Program-made: the position numbers and the translations under genes | The notes under the pieces: generated by a model | The model's input: the letters and a program-made list of their open reading frames with translations, nothing else | The model's database searches: none | What the model was told of the DNA's origin: nothing | Assembly: GCA_019637675.1 (NCBI GenBank) | Contig: JAHBVE010000001.1 | Coordinates: 1 to 64,000 of the forward strand | Direction: 5' to 3' | Source: Anaerolineales bacterium | GTDB lineage: Bacteria > Chloroflexota > Anaerolineae > Anaerolineales > UBA11579 | Length of the DNA: 64,000 bases | Part shown: piece by piece, positions 7,698-15,460 of the stretch | Layout: every line of letters begins with the position of its first letter | How positions within the stretch are numbered: the first letter of the stretch is position 1

Positions 7698-8354
7698 TTA
7701 GTTGTCTACATCCTCGTAGGTGAAGGCGCGGGCGTTGACGTTGCCCTGCTGCTGGCTGTTGCCCATCAGGCCGTTGTACATGGCCGGCTGAGCGGCGCGG
7801 TTGCCAGCCGGCTGGCTGCGGCGCATGGTGGGCGGCATGTTGCGCTCACGCTCGGTGAACAGCTTGCCGCTGTTGCTGATCAGCGTACCGATGATGAGCA
7901 CCCGGATCAGCCATACGAAGACGGCCACGAAAGCCGGCACCACGGCCAGCAGTGTGCCCATGTCCAGCAAGCCTTCGCCCAGCACCGGGCTGTTGGCCAG
8001 GGCGATCGAAACGCCCCACCAGGTCAGCGTGGCGTTCATGGCCGAGGCCAGCACCCAGGCGGCGAACAGGTACCAGGTGTCAGAGTTCTGCTGGCTGCGC
8101 AGGTTAGTGTGGTTGGTGAACATGTGGGCAATCCCGGCGAAGTCAATCGCGCAGAAGGCCACGGCCAGGATGGAGGCCCAGGCCACGCCGCCGAACTGCA
8201 GCGCGCCCATCAGATCGTTCAGGGCGAACTGGGTGGTGCTGAAATTGAACAGCTCGAAAGCGAACAGCGCTGCCAGGATGAAGAGGCCCCATACCAGATT
8301 GCGCTGGATGAAGGCCGGGACACTGAAGTGGCGAAGCAAACCTTTGTTGACCAT
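7698..8354 (-). CDS. Four-TM membrane protein of unknown function
   Basis: A 218-residue protein with four likely membrane helices (about 20-40, 58-80, 93-115 and 127-160) and a polar cytoplasmic C tail rich in Asn, Gln and Arg. I do not recognise the family. The ATG at 8354 is preferred over an upstream in-frame start because AAAGGAG (8369-8363, minus strand) lies eight bases before it. It is followed after one base by the lytic transglycosylase, so a membrane complex that opens peptidoglycan locally is possible, but this is inference. Confidence 0.7.
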   Translation of the reverse strand: MVNKGLLRHFSVPAFIQRNLVWGLFILAALFAFELFNFSTTQFALNDLMGALQFGGVAWASILAVAFCAIDFAGIAHMFTNHTNLRSQQNSDTWYLFAAWVLASAMNATLTWWGVSIALANSPVLGEGLLDMGTLLAVVPAFVAVFVWLIRVLIIGTLISNSGKLFTERERNMPPTMRRSQPAGNRAAQPAMYNGLMGNSQQQGNVNARAFTYEDVDN

Positions 8355-8517
8355 CTCTTTTTCTCCTTTGGCCAATCAGGCCAAACATCTGTTCTAAAGA
8401 TGGCCAAAGTATAGAACAAGAGAGCTAAAAGAGTCAATCGCCGTGTATGGGGCGCGATAGTGGGACTCACTCCCTATATGGGCTGAATCGGGCCGATTCG
8501 TGCAAACGGCACGGGCG

Positions 8518-8523
8518 TATAAT
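8518..8523 (+). promoter_or_regulatory. -10 box of a leaderless Nudix gene
   Basis: A perfect TATAAT ends six bases before the ATG at 8530, so transcription should begin at or next to the start codon. No Shine-Dalgarno site is present. Confidence 0.65.
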
Positions 8524-8529
8524 TTTCAA

Positions 8530-9000
8530 ATGGCTAAAACCAGCGCCGGAATCTTGATGTATCGTGTGCCAACCCCCGGCAGGCCAGAGGTGCTGTTGGT
8601 GCACCCCGGCGGCCCGTATTGGCGCAACAAGGATCTGGGCGCCTGGTCCATCCCCAAGGGCGAATATACCGATGAGGACCCGCTGGCCGCCGCCCGCCGT
8701 GAGTTCCGGGAGGAGACCAGCTTCGAGGTGGAGGGTGACTTCATCCCGCTGCAGCCTGTGATCCAGAAGGGCGGCAAGCAGGTCAGCGCCTGGGCGGTGG
8801 AGGGCGACATTGACGCCGCGGCCGCCCGCAGCATCGAGTTCGAGATGGAGTGGCCGCCGCGTTCCGGGCGGCTGGCCAGCTTCCCTGAGGTGGAGCAGGC
8901 AGCCTGGTTCCCGCTGGACCAGGCGCTGCTCAAGCTCAATCCGGCCCAGACTGGTTTCGTACGCCAACTCGCTGAGCGGCTGGGCGTCAGCTTGACATAA
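8530..9000 (+). CDS. Nudix (NUDIX) hydrolase
   Basis: A 156-residue hydrolase. The Nudix region runs from G44 to F65 (KGEYTDED, then REFREETSF): the metal-binding R57-E58 and E61-E62 are present. The first spacer is one residue shorter than the textbook box and the late Gly is Ser64. Relatives cleave nucleoside diphosphate derivatives; the AWSIPKGEY context resembles the NTP-pyrophosphohydrolase group that includes DNA-mismatch type enzymes. An upstream in-frame ATG (8500) lies before the -10 box and is unlikely to be used. A bidirectional terminator follows. Confidence 0.9.
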   Translation: MAKTSAGILMYRVPTPGRPEVLLVHPGGPYWRNKDLGAWSIPKGEYTDEDPLAAARREFREETSFEVEGDFIPLQPVIQKGGKQVSAWAVEGDIDAAAARSIEFEMEWPPRSGRLASFPEVEQAAWFPLDQALLKLNPAQTGFVRQLAERLGVSLT

Positions 9001-9012
9001 GCGATCAAACGC

Positions 9013-9049
9013 AAACGGAGCGTTGCATTCTCGCAACGCTCCGTTTGTT
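9013..9049. terminator. Bidirectional terminator
   Basis: AAACGGAGCGTTGC (9013-9026) pairs with GCAACGCTCCGTTT (9033-9046) with a six-base loop; A and T runs lie on both sides. It separates the Nudix gene from the convergent gene at 9073. Confidence 0.88.
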
Positions 9050-9072
9050 TAGGGTCTCAGTTGGCCTAATGC

Positions 9073-10293
9073 TTAGGCATATTCCCGTTCGACGGATTTG
9101 GCCATGGTGAAGGCGGCATGGTGGACGGCGATCAGCTTGCCGGTGCTGTCCATGCGGATCAGATCCGTGCCGCGGGCGGTGTTGCCGTTAGGCAGCTTGG
9201 CGCTCCACACGATCTTTAGGAATTCAAGATAGGTGCCGGTGTCCAGCAGGCGGAAGACGGTCTTGGGCGGGAAAGTTTCCCGCAGCAGGCCTGAGTACCA
9301 GCTGTACAGCTCGCCTGAGCCGGTGCGGCCCTGCCCGTTGCAGAGCAGGCGGCCATCACTCTCGTACAGGAAGACGACATTGTTGGCGAAACCTGTGTTG
9401 AGGGCGGCCATCAGCCGGTTGCCGATATCCAGCGCCTGGACGATGCGCGGGTCACGCGGGGGCGTGATGGGCGGCTTGGGCGGCGTAGGCGTCTCGGGCT
9501 CCTTGATCGGAGGCGTGGGCGGGCTAGGCGGCTCCGGCGGCGAGCCCGCCCAGTCAAAGTGGCGCACGGCGCTCCAAATATCCGATTTCACGTAGGCGGT
9601 CTGCCACTCCCAGAAGTTGGCGGCGCTCAGGCCGATGGTGCGGGCGGTCTGCAGGAATTCGATGACCTGGCTGGCCGTGGGCGACCAGCTGCCCTGGCCG
9701 TAGGCGGCGCCGGTGGGGATGACGGGCAGCACGGGCGCGAGGGCCTTGTACTCGTCGATCGAGCGCTTGAGCTGCTGGCCCGGGTTGCTGGAACCGACCC
9801 AGTAGACCTGCGGCATGTTGATGTCGCAATACTCCAGGAAGGTTGCGAACGGGAACGGCGCGTGCAGCTTGGGGTAACGGTAGGTGCTGAGCGCAATCGG
9901 GAACTTAGGCAAGCCGGCACGCAATTCCTGCATGTAGGATTTGGCCGTTTCAGCCATGTTGGCCGCCTTGAATTCCTTCTCAGCGTTCACCACAAAGCCA
10001 TCCAGGCCCAGCTGTTTCACGCGCGTGATGGCGCGCTTGGCCTCATTGACGGCGTTGACGCCGTAGATGTACTGCCATCCCCAGGGGGAGATGCCGCGCG
10101 AGCGCAGCGCCGCCACCAGGCCGGGGACCATATCCACGCCGTTGGTGATGTTGTAGTTATAGACGCCATCAGCCACTTTTATCAGTACGTGACTTAGGCC
10201 GGCTTGCTTGGCAGCATCGGCAATTTTGCCGGGGTTGCCTTCAAAAGCCCGTTTTATTTGCCAGAGGTAGTAGCCTTTTCCTTTGAGTTCCAT
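9073..10293 (-). CDS. TIM-barrel (glycoside hydrolase-like) protein with Pro-rich linker and NTF2/SnoaL-like C-terminal domain
   Basis: A 406-residue protein in three parts. Residues 1-250 look like a (beta/alpha)8 barrel: regular strand/helix alternation, with GFVVNAEKEF (E105, E107) and DINMPQVYW resembling active-site strands of GH25-like or related hydrolases. Residues 251-281 are a Pro-rich linker. Residues 286-406 resemble an NTF2/SnoaL-like alpha+beta cone (LYSWYSGLLRETFPPKTVFRLLDTGTYLEFLKIVWSAK). There is no signal peptide. The combination is unusual and the substrate is unknown. Confidence 0.6.
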   Translation of the reverse strand: MELKGKGYYLWQIKRAFEGNPGKIADAAKQAGLSHVLIKVADGVYNYNITNGVDMVPGLVAALRSRGISPWGWQYIYGVNAVNEAKRAITRVKQLGLDGFVVNAEKEFKAANMAETAKSYMQELRAGLPKFPIALSTYRYPKLHAPFPFATFLEYCDINMPQVYWVGSSNPGQQLKRSIDEYKALAPVLPVIPTGAAYGQGSWSPTASQVIEFLQTARTIGLSAANFWEWQTAYVKSDIWSAVRHFDWAGSPPEPPSPPTPPIKEPETPTPPKPPITPPRDPRIVQALDIGNRLMAALNTGFANNVVFLYESDGRLLCNGQGRTGSGELYSWYSGLLRETFPPKTVFRLLDTGTYLEFLKIVWSAKLPNGNTARGTDLIRMDSTGKLIAVHHAAFTMAKSVEREYA

Positions 10294-10322
10294 GACCCCC
10301 TAGATGCATGAAATGTGCCAGT

Positions 10323-10507
10323 TGCGCCGCTTTGCGGCGCGGGCCTTTTTTTGCGCCAGCTTGCGCTGGCGCGGCAAAACGCCAGGCTGCATCAGTACAG
10401 ATGTTGTTCGTTTTGTCGGGGGGGTGCTGCGCCGCTTTGCGGAGCGGGCCTTTTTTGCGCCAGCTTGCGCTGGCGCGGCAAAACGCCAGGCTGCACCAGT
10501 ACAGATG
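10323..10507. repeat. Two direct copies of an 80-bp hairpin-rich intergenic repeat
   Basis: Copy 1 (10323-10403) and copy 2 (10428-10507) are nearly identical. Each contains GCCGCTTTGCGG(C/A)GCGGGCC followed by six or seven T, a terminator-like hairpin, then GCGCCAGC-TT-GCGCTGGCGC and GCAAAACGCCAGGCTGCA. The period is 105 bases. The open frames across it are artefacts of the repeat. It may be a REP-like element acting as a terminator for the upstream minus-strand genes or simply a dispersed repeat. Confidence 0.8.
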
Positions 10508-10519
10508 GGGTTGCTGCCC

Positions 10520-12694
10520 CTAATTCTTTGCTTTTTGGCGTCTGCGTAGCCACCCCGCCAGCTGCTCCCAGACCACCAGGCCGAAGGCGAGCAGCATCAG
10601 CGCCAGCAGCGGCCACAGCCAGATGCTCTTGCCGGTGGAGACTGGGCCGCTGGGCGCCTGGGTCAGTTCGGCTATGGCGGTGGCTTGCGGCTGGCCGGAG
10701 GCGGCCGGCAGCGTGTCCTGGAAGGTGGTGGCGCCCTGCTGCGCCAGCAGCAGCACGCCGCTGCTGCGGCGCGGGAAGCCGGGCGCGATGAGCGTTTCGA
10801 CCACGCTCTGCAGGCTGGCGGGCGTGTTGCCCAGCAGCGCCAATGAGGTGGCATTGTTGGCGGGCGTCAGACGGTTGAGCGAAGCGATCGCCAGTGGCAC
10901 GGTGGGCGAGTAGCCCAGGCGGCTGCCGTCGCTGAGCGCCAGCTCGCCGCTGCCGCCGGCCCGCTCTACGGCGAAGATGGTTTGCATTTCCAGATCGGAC
11001 AGAAAGTCCTCAAAGTCACCGAGCAGGATGATGTTGTCGGCCGGCGCGCTGGCGAAGGCCGCGCTGCTGGAGCCGACCTGTATGCTGGGCAGCAGCGGCC
11101 AGGCCTGGTAGCTGGCCGCCAGGCCGCGCAGCAGACGGGCGGCGTTGGCCCAGGCTTCGGGGTCGCTCTCGGGCAGCAGCAGGGCGGTGTCCTGCATGCT
11201 GTTGTGCAGGAAAGGCAGCGGGAATTCGCCCAGGGTCAGTTCGCTGCGCACCAGCGGATCGTTGGACGTGGGCACACTGATGAGCGAATCGGCATAGATG
11301 GTCAGCCAGTGGTCGCCCTCGGCCGGGTTGGCGCAGAGGTCGAGCGGCACCACATCGGCTGAGATGACCAGTTCGTTCATGCCGGGCTTCAGGATGGAGG
11401 CGGGCAGCAGCGTGACCTCGCTGTGACGCGGGGCGGTCTGGTCCACCAGGCGGGTGGTGCTGACCGCCTGGCCGTTGACCTGCACGGTCACGCTGGAACG
11501 CAAATAGTCGAGCAGTTGTGAATGGGCGAAGCGCAGATCGAGGAAAGCGGCATCGCTGATGGCACGGTCAGGCGAGATATAGAAGGGTATACGCAGCTCT
11601 GAGCGGCCAAAGCGCGTAAAAGTGAAATCAGTCTGGCCAAGCTGCGAGAAGTTGCTGGTCAATGTATCGGCAGGTTGCAGGCTAGGCTGGGTGTCCTGGG
11701 ATATGTAAGCCAGGTTGTTGCGCTCGTTGAGCACCAGCGGGCTGCCCACCGCCAGCGCGGCGCGCTGCACGGCGGCCTCACTGCCCCCACTGACCACCAG
11801 GATGGCGCGCTGGATGTTCCATGGGGAGCGCGCCACTTCGATGAAGCCCAGGCCGGCGCGGTTGGCGGCCGGCTGGCGCAACGTGGCATCTTGATTGTGC
11901 GGCAGGGTGGGGCTTTGCAGATCACGGAAGGATTCAACTTGCCCAACGTAGACCAGATGCTTTTCTGCCAGGGCAGCTTCGCTTAGCGAAGTCTCCACCG
12001 CCAGCTCAATGGGCTGCTGCGGAGCGAAGCGGCCCAGGGCGGCCGCCACCGTGAGCGCGGCAGCCACCTGGCCCTGCGTGGGGGCCGGCGGCAGCACGAT
12101 CAGCGTACCAGGATGCTGCAGCGCGTCAGACGAATAAAAAGGATAGGGCAGCTGCGCCAGGGTCGGCTCGATGGCGGCCTCGGCGTAGCTGATGCTGAGC
12201 ATGGAGCTGGGCTGCACGAGCACCGTGCTGGATAGGTTGAACTGGCACGAGGCCGATGCGTCCCAATCGATGTTCACTGTGTGCTGCGGCTGGGCAGCCA
12301 GCAGGCTGGGCTCAAGCGCCAGACTGATCTGCTGCTCACCATTGCTGCTCAGCACGCTGCGGTGCAGCAGGTTGCCATCCAGCCGAATGGAAATGTGGCC
12401 GGCTACCAGGTTCTGCTGTGGGACTTCGCCCTGGGCCGGCACGAAGCTGGAGAAGAAACTTTGCAGATCCAGCGTGAGGGTGCTATCAGCTTGCGGGTCC
12501 CAGTTGGGCGGGGTGGTGAACGTGAGCGCCAGACTGCTGTACGGCCCTTGCAGGGCGGCAAACGGCTCTGCGCCCAGCTGCACGAGGGTGGTTTCGCTGA
12601 GCTGCGTGCCGGTTTGCAGGGCCGGCGCAGCCGGGCCTGCCGCCAGCAAGGCGAGGGCGATCAGGGCAAGGGTGATGCGTTTAGATAGTGCCAT
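10520..12694 (-). CDS. BcsB-like exopolysaccharide synthase-associated protein
   Basis: A 724-residue exported protein: signal peptide (1-25), large extracytoplasmic region, one C-terminal membrane span (about 695-713) and a basic tail. Its alternation of jelly-roll-like segments (SIRLDGNLLHRSVL, RIPFYISPDRAISDAAFLDLRFAHSQLLDYLRSSVTVQVNGQ) and ferredoxin-like segments resembles BcsB, the periplasmic partner of cellulose synthase BcsA. No BcsA-type synthase is present in the window. Its start overlaps the upstream Wzz-GGDEF gene by 14 bases. A role in surface polysaccharide export is inferred. Confidence 0.7.
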   Translation of the reverse strand: MALSKRITLALIALALLAAGPAAPALQTGTQLSETTLVQLGAEPFAALQGPYSSLALTFTTPPNWDPQADSTLTLDLQSFFSSFVPAQGEVPQQNLVAGHISIRLDGNLLHRSVLSSNGEQQISLALEPSLLAAQPQHTVNIDWDASASCQFNLSSTVLVQPSSMLSISYAEAAIEPTLAQLPYPFYSSDALQHPGTLIVLPPAPTQGQVAAALTVAAALGRFAPQQPIELAVETSLSEAALAEKHLVYVGQVESFRDLQSPTLPHNQDATLRQPAANRAGLGFIEVARSPWNIQRAILVVSGGSEAAVQRAALAVGSPLVLNERNNLAYISQDTQPSLQPADTLTSNFSQLGQTDFTFTRFGRSELRIPFYISPDRAISDAAFLDLRFAHSQLLDYLRSSVTVQVNGQAVSTTRLVDQTAPRHSEVTLLPASILKPGMNELVISADVVPLDLCANPAEGDHWLTIYADSLISVPTSNDPLVRSELTLGEFPLPFLHNSMQDTALLLPESDPEAWANAARLLRGLAASYQAWPLLPSIQVGSSSAAFASAPADNIILLGDFEDFLSDLEMQTIFAVERAGGSGELALSDGSRLGYSPTVPLAIASLNRLTPANNATSLALLGNTPASLQSVVETLIAPGFPRRSSGVLLLAQQGATTFQDTLPAASGQPQATAIAELTQAPSGPVSTGKSIWLWPLLALMLLAFGLVVWEQLAGWLRRRQKAKN

Positions 12695-13802
12695 CTTTGG
12701 GCTGCCCCAGATCTGTTGGGAAGATATAGATGCGTTCGGCGGCCTGGTTGGCTTTCTCCAGGGCGAACTCCGCGTTCTCGAGTAACTGACTCAGGGTCTC
12801 GTCATGCTCCCAGGCGGTCAGGCCTACGCTGGGTTTGAGCGAAACCTTGTATAGGCCGGAGCTTTCCTCCATCGGCTGCAACAACCCCTGGCGGATGCGC
12901 AGCAACGTGCGGGCGGCCGGCTGGGGAGGCGTATCCGGCAGCATGATGGCAAAAGCCGATTCGTTCCAGCGGCCCACGGCATCATTGCCGCGTAGCTGCT
13001 TCTTGAGGATCTCGACCGTGTTGGTGAGAAAGTCGGTCAGCACGGCGTTGGGTAGCGAATTGGCGAAGGTCTTGAGGCTTTCGAGTTCGATGAGGGCCAG
13101 CGAGAGCGCCGCGTCCGGGCGCTCAGCCATGCGGCGCTCCACGAGGTTGCTGAAGTAGGCGCGCTTGTAAGCGCCTGACTCGGGGTCGCGGTTCAGGCGG
13201 TCACGGATGGCTTCGATGGGGCGGCTGATCTGGTAGCGGATGAGGACGAAGAGGATGCCCAGTGCCAGGCCGCCGAGCGCGAACAGCAGCAGCGAGCGCA
13301 GCGGCTGCGGGCTGATGGGGGCGGTGGCGGCGTGCGCCTCGTCGAGCACGGCGATGTCAAAGACCTGATAGATGCCTTTGATGGTGGCGATGCCCTGTGC
13401 ACCGACCTGGTTGGACAGCGCTGCGGCGAAGGCCGGGTTTGGCCCATCTACATTGAGATAGAAAATATTGGATTCAGGCGGCACGGTAACGCTGCGCTGA
13501 TAGCTGCCAAAATCCTCGCCGGCCGAGGGCATGCCTTGCTGCGTATTCTGGTAGACGCGCTCGCTGGCCACGATCTCAGAGTAGGTGGTGATGATCGTGC
13601 GTTTTTCCAGGGTGTCGAGGCTGGAGACTACGTCACGGCTGCTGGTCAGGTTTTCGTTCGGGAAGATGACGAAGGATGTGGTGGCGCGGTAGATGGGCGT
13701 GGCGCTGAGCGAGATGGCCACGGACAGGATGCACGCGCCGAGCACGAACAGCGCCACCCAGCGCCAATTACTTTGAACAAGCTCTACATAATGACGAACC
13801 AT
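12681..13802 (-). CDS. Wzz-type chain-length protein fused to a degenerate GGDEF domain
   Basis: A 373-residue inner-membrane protein. Residues 1-190 form a chain-length-determinant (Wzz) domain: TM1 at 15-33, an external region starting SATPIYRATTSFVIF, and TM2 at about 168-188. The cytoplasmic part (195-360) follows the GGDEF fold (DPESGAYKRAYFSNLVERRM, then a helix/strand pattern to SVGLTAWE), but the signature loop is GRWNESAF (W279-N280-E281-S282) instead of GGDEF, so diguanylate cyclase activity is unlikely. It could be a c-di-GMP or nucleotide sensor controlling polysaccharide length. It overlaps its upstream neighbour by one base (TAATG). Confidence 0.75.
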   Translation of the reverse strand: MVRHYVELVQSNWRWVALFVLGACILSVAISLSATPIYRATTSFVIFPNENLTSSRDVVSSLDTLEKRTIITTYSEIVASERVYQNTQQGMPSAGEDFGSYQRSVTVPPESNIFYLNVDGPNPAFAAALSNQVGAQGIATIKGIYQVFDIAVLDEAHAATAPISPQPLRSLLLFALGGLALGILFVLIRYQISRPIEAIRDRLNRDPESGAYKRAYFSNLVERRMAERPDAALSLALIELESLKTFANSLPNAVLTDFLTNTVEILKKQLRGNDAVGRWNESAFAIMLPDTPPQPAARTLLRIRQGLLQPMEESSGLYKVSLKPSVGLTAWEHDETLSQLLENAEFALEKANQAAERIYIFPTDLGQPKDGTI

Positions 13803-14926
13803 TACAGCTCTGCTCCGATGATGAAAGTGCGCCCCCAGGTGGAGATGTTGTCGCGGTTGATGCAGGTTTGGAAGGTGAGTGTCATCTGCCCGCCATAGAC
13901 ACGGTAGAACAGATCGGTGGCGGTCAGTTTCTCGCCGGTATCCAGATCCAGAAAATCGCTCAGTGCGCTGTTGGGGCTGAGCGCCTGGTAGGACTGGATC
14001 TCGTAGATCTCGAATTCCAGCACGCTGCCGTCGCCCATCACGAGTTCGGCTACATCGCCCGGCTGCAGGCTGTAGAAGCTGCCGCCGGCCAGATAATTGT
14101 GGGCGATGAGGCCGTCGTTGCCGGTGTGCTGACGCACGATGCGGAACTCGGTCACCTCGCCAAAATTGCTGGTGACCCAGGCGGGGTCGTTGCTGGGTTG
14201 CTGCACCACCGGGTATTGGAACTGGCCCTCAACGTATACGCCCACAGCTTCGTTGCCTTTGCCGTTGGTCACACTTTGCACGAACTGGTCGAAGGCCGGC
14301 AACGCGCTGGTGTCAGAGTCGGTGATCAAGGTCACGGTGACTTCTTCCTCGCCCGTGGCGGGGAGGACGTCTACTTCGGGAAGCTCGGTTAGCTCCTGGG
14401 TCGGTTCGGCGGCAAGCGCGGTGCTGGGCGTGGATGTGGGTGCGGATGCCGTGAGCGCCAGTGTGCTGGTGGAAACGACCGCGGCCTGCGCGGGAGCGGC
14501 TGGCTCGGCCTGTTGGGCCTGGGCGGGTGTCACGCGTAATGCCAGCGTCAGTACGCTGGCGATGGCGGCGGTCACCAGCAGCCCGGCGCCGATGGCGCCA
14601 GCCCAGGCGCGGCCTTCACGCGTCGAGGTGACCGCGCCGCGAGCGGGCATCTGCTTGAGGAGCGCAGGCGCCTGGCGCCGCGCTTCCTGCGGCGAGAGGG
14701 CGGCCAGGCGTTCGAACGCTTTGGGGTTGTTGGGGCTCAGGGTAAGGACGCGTTGCAGGGCATAGACCTGCTTGCTGTGTTCGTCAGTGGCGAAGCTAAG
14801 CAGCCACCAACCCTCGGTGTAGTCTGGGTTGGCTTTAAGCGCTCGGGAAAGCAGAACCAGAGCCTGCTGCCGCTGGCCAGCCTTTAGCAATGCTTTTACT
14901 TGCCCGCTTGTGTTTGAACCCTGCAT
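13802..14926 (-). CDS. Atypical membrane sortase with possible TPR-like N terminus
   Basis: A 374-residue protein: helical repeat-like N terminus (1-75, with ALVLLSRALKANPDYTEGWWLL), one membrane span (about 105-133), a Ser/Thr/Pro-rich linker, and a C-terminal domain (205-374). That domain has a sortase-type triad: H276 in IAHNYLAG, C355 in TFQTC, and R366 in STWGR. Sortases cut a sorting motif and transfer the protein to the cell surface. The linker contains LPATG (188-192), which may be chance. A paralogue at 36785-37642 has identical H-C (79) and C-R (11) spacing. It is the first gene of the operon with Wzz-GGDEF and BcsB-like genes. Confidence 0.7.
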   Translation of the reverse strand: MQGSNTSGQVKALLKAGQRQQALVLLSRALKANPDYTEGWWLLSFATDEHSKQVYALQRVLTLSPNNPKAFERLAALSPQEARRQAPALLKQMPARGAVTSTREGRAWAGAIGAGLLVTAAIASVLTLALRVTPAQAQQAEPAAPAQAAVVSTSTLALTASAPTSTPSTALAAEPTQELTELPEVDVLPATGEEEVTVTLITDSDTSALPAFDQFVQSVTNGKGNEAVGVYVEGQFQYPVVQQPSNDPAWVTSNFGEVTEFRIVRQHTGNDGLIAHNYLAGGSFYSLQPGDVAELVMGDGSVLEFEIYEIQSYQALSPNSALSDFLDLDTGEKLTATDLFYRVYGGQMTLTFQTCINRDNISTWGRTFIIGAEL

Positions 14927-15022
14927 ATCCCTGCACTTAGTACTAAAGGCCTAGTAGGCGATTAGGTATCTTATGCCAGGGGCGTGCTGTTTTAACCTAT
15001 CAGAAATGCAAGGATGTTCGAA

Positions 15023-15460
15023 TTAGTAAATGAACGGGATCAGCTTTTTGGTGGCAGCCTGGTATTGGGCGTAGCCCGGGAACTTTGCCACCAGCATCGA
15101 TTCTTCGTAATGCAGCTTGAGCACAAGATCGGCCAGCAGCACCAGCCAGATGGCGATGCGCAGCGGGCTGGGCGCAGCCAGCACGAGCGCCAGCGTGGCC
15201 AGCAGCAGGCCGGTGTACATGGGGTGGCGGATGTATGCGTACGGCCCGCGCTGCACCAGGCGCGCCTCGGCCAGCGGCACGGGTGAGGCGCCGAAGTTGC
15301 CGATGCCCATGCTGAGGATGGCCCAGGCGCCCAGCCCCAGGCCGGCGGCGAGCAGCGCCAGCATGGCTGGCGGCTGCGGCAGCCAAGGCCCGGTGAGCAG
15401 CAGAGCGCCAATGGCAGCGAACTGGACGAGTACGAAGAGGTTGGCTTTAGTCATAGTCAT
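15023..15460 (-). CDS. Isoprenylcysteine carboxyl methyltransferase-family membrane protein
   Basis: A 145-residue protein with about four membrane helices. The C-terminal half has the family core: GPYAYIRHPMYTGLLL for SAM binding, then EESMLVAKFPGYAQYQAATKKLIPF. Bacterial members methylate unknown lipids or proteins; no prenylated target is evident. Its ATG follows the herA stop codon without a gap, so it is the last gene of the nurA-herA transcript, although a functional link to DNA processing is not obvious. Confidence 0.85.
   Translation of the reverse strand: MTMTKANLFVLVQFAAIGALLLTGPWLPQPPAMLALLAAGLGLGAWAILSMGIGNFGASPVPLAEARLVQRGPYAYIRHPMYTGLLLATLALVLAAPSPLRIAIWLVLLADLVLKLHYEESMLVAKFPGYAQYQAATKKLIPFIY

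Noticed and set aside
10304..10791. Small open frames across the 80-bp repeats
   Set aside because: They repeat the hairpin sequence in several frames, have no ribosome-binding sites and overlap the BcsB-like gene antisense.
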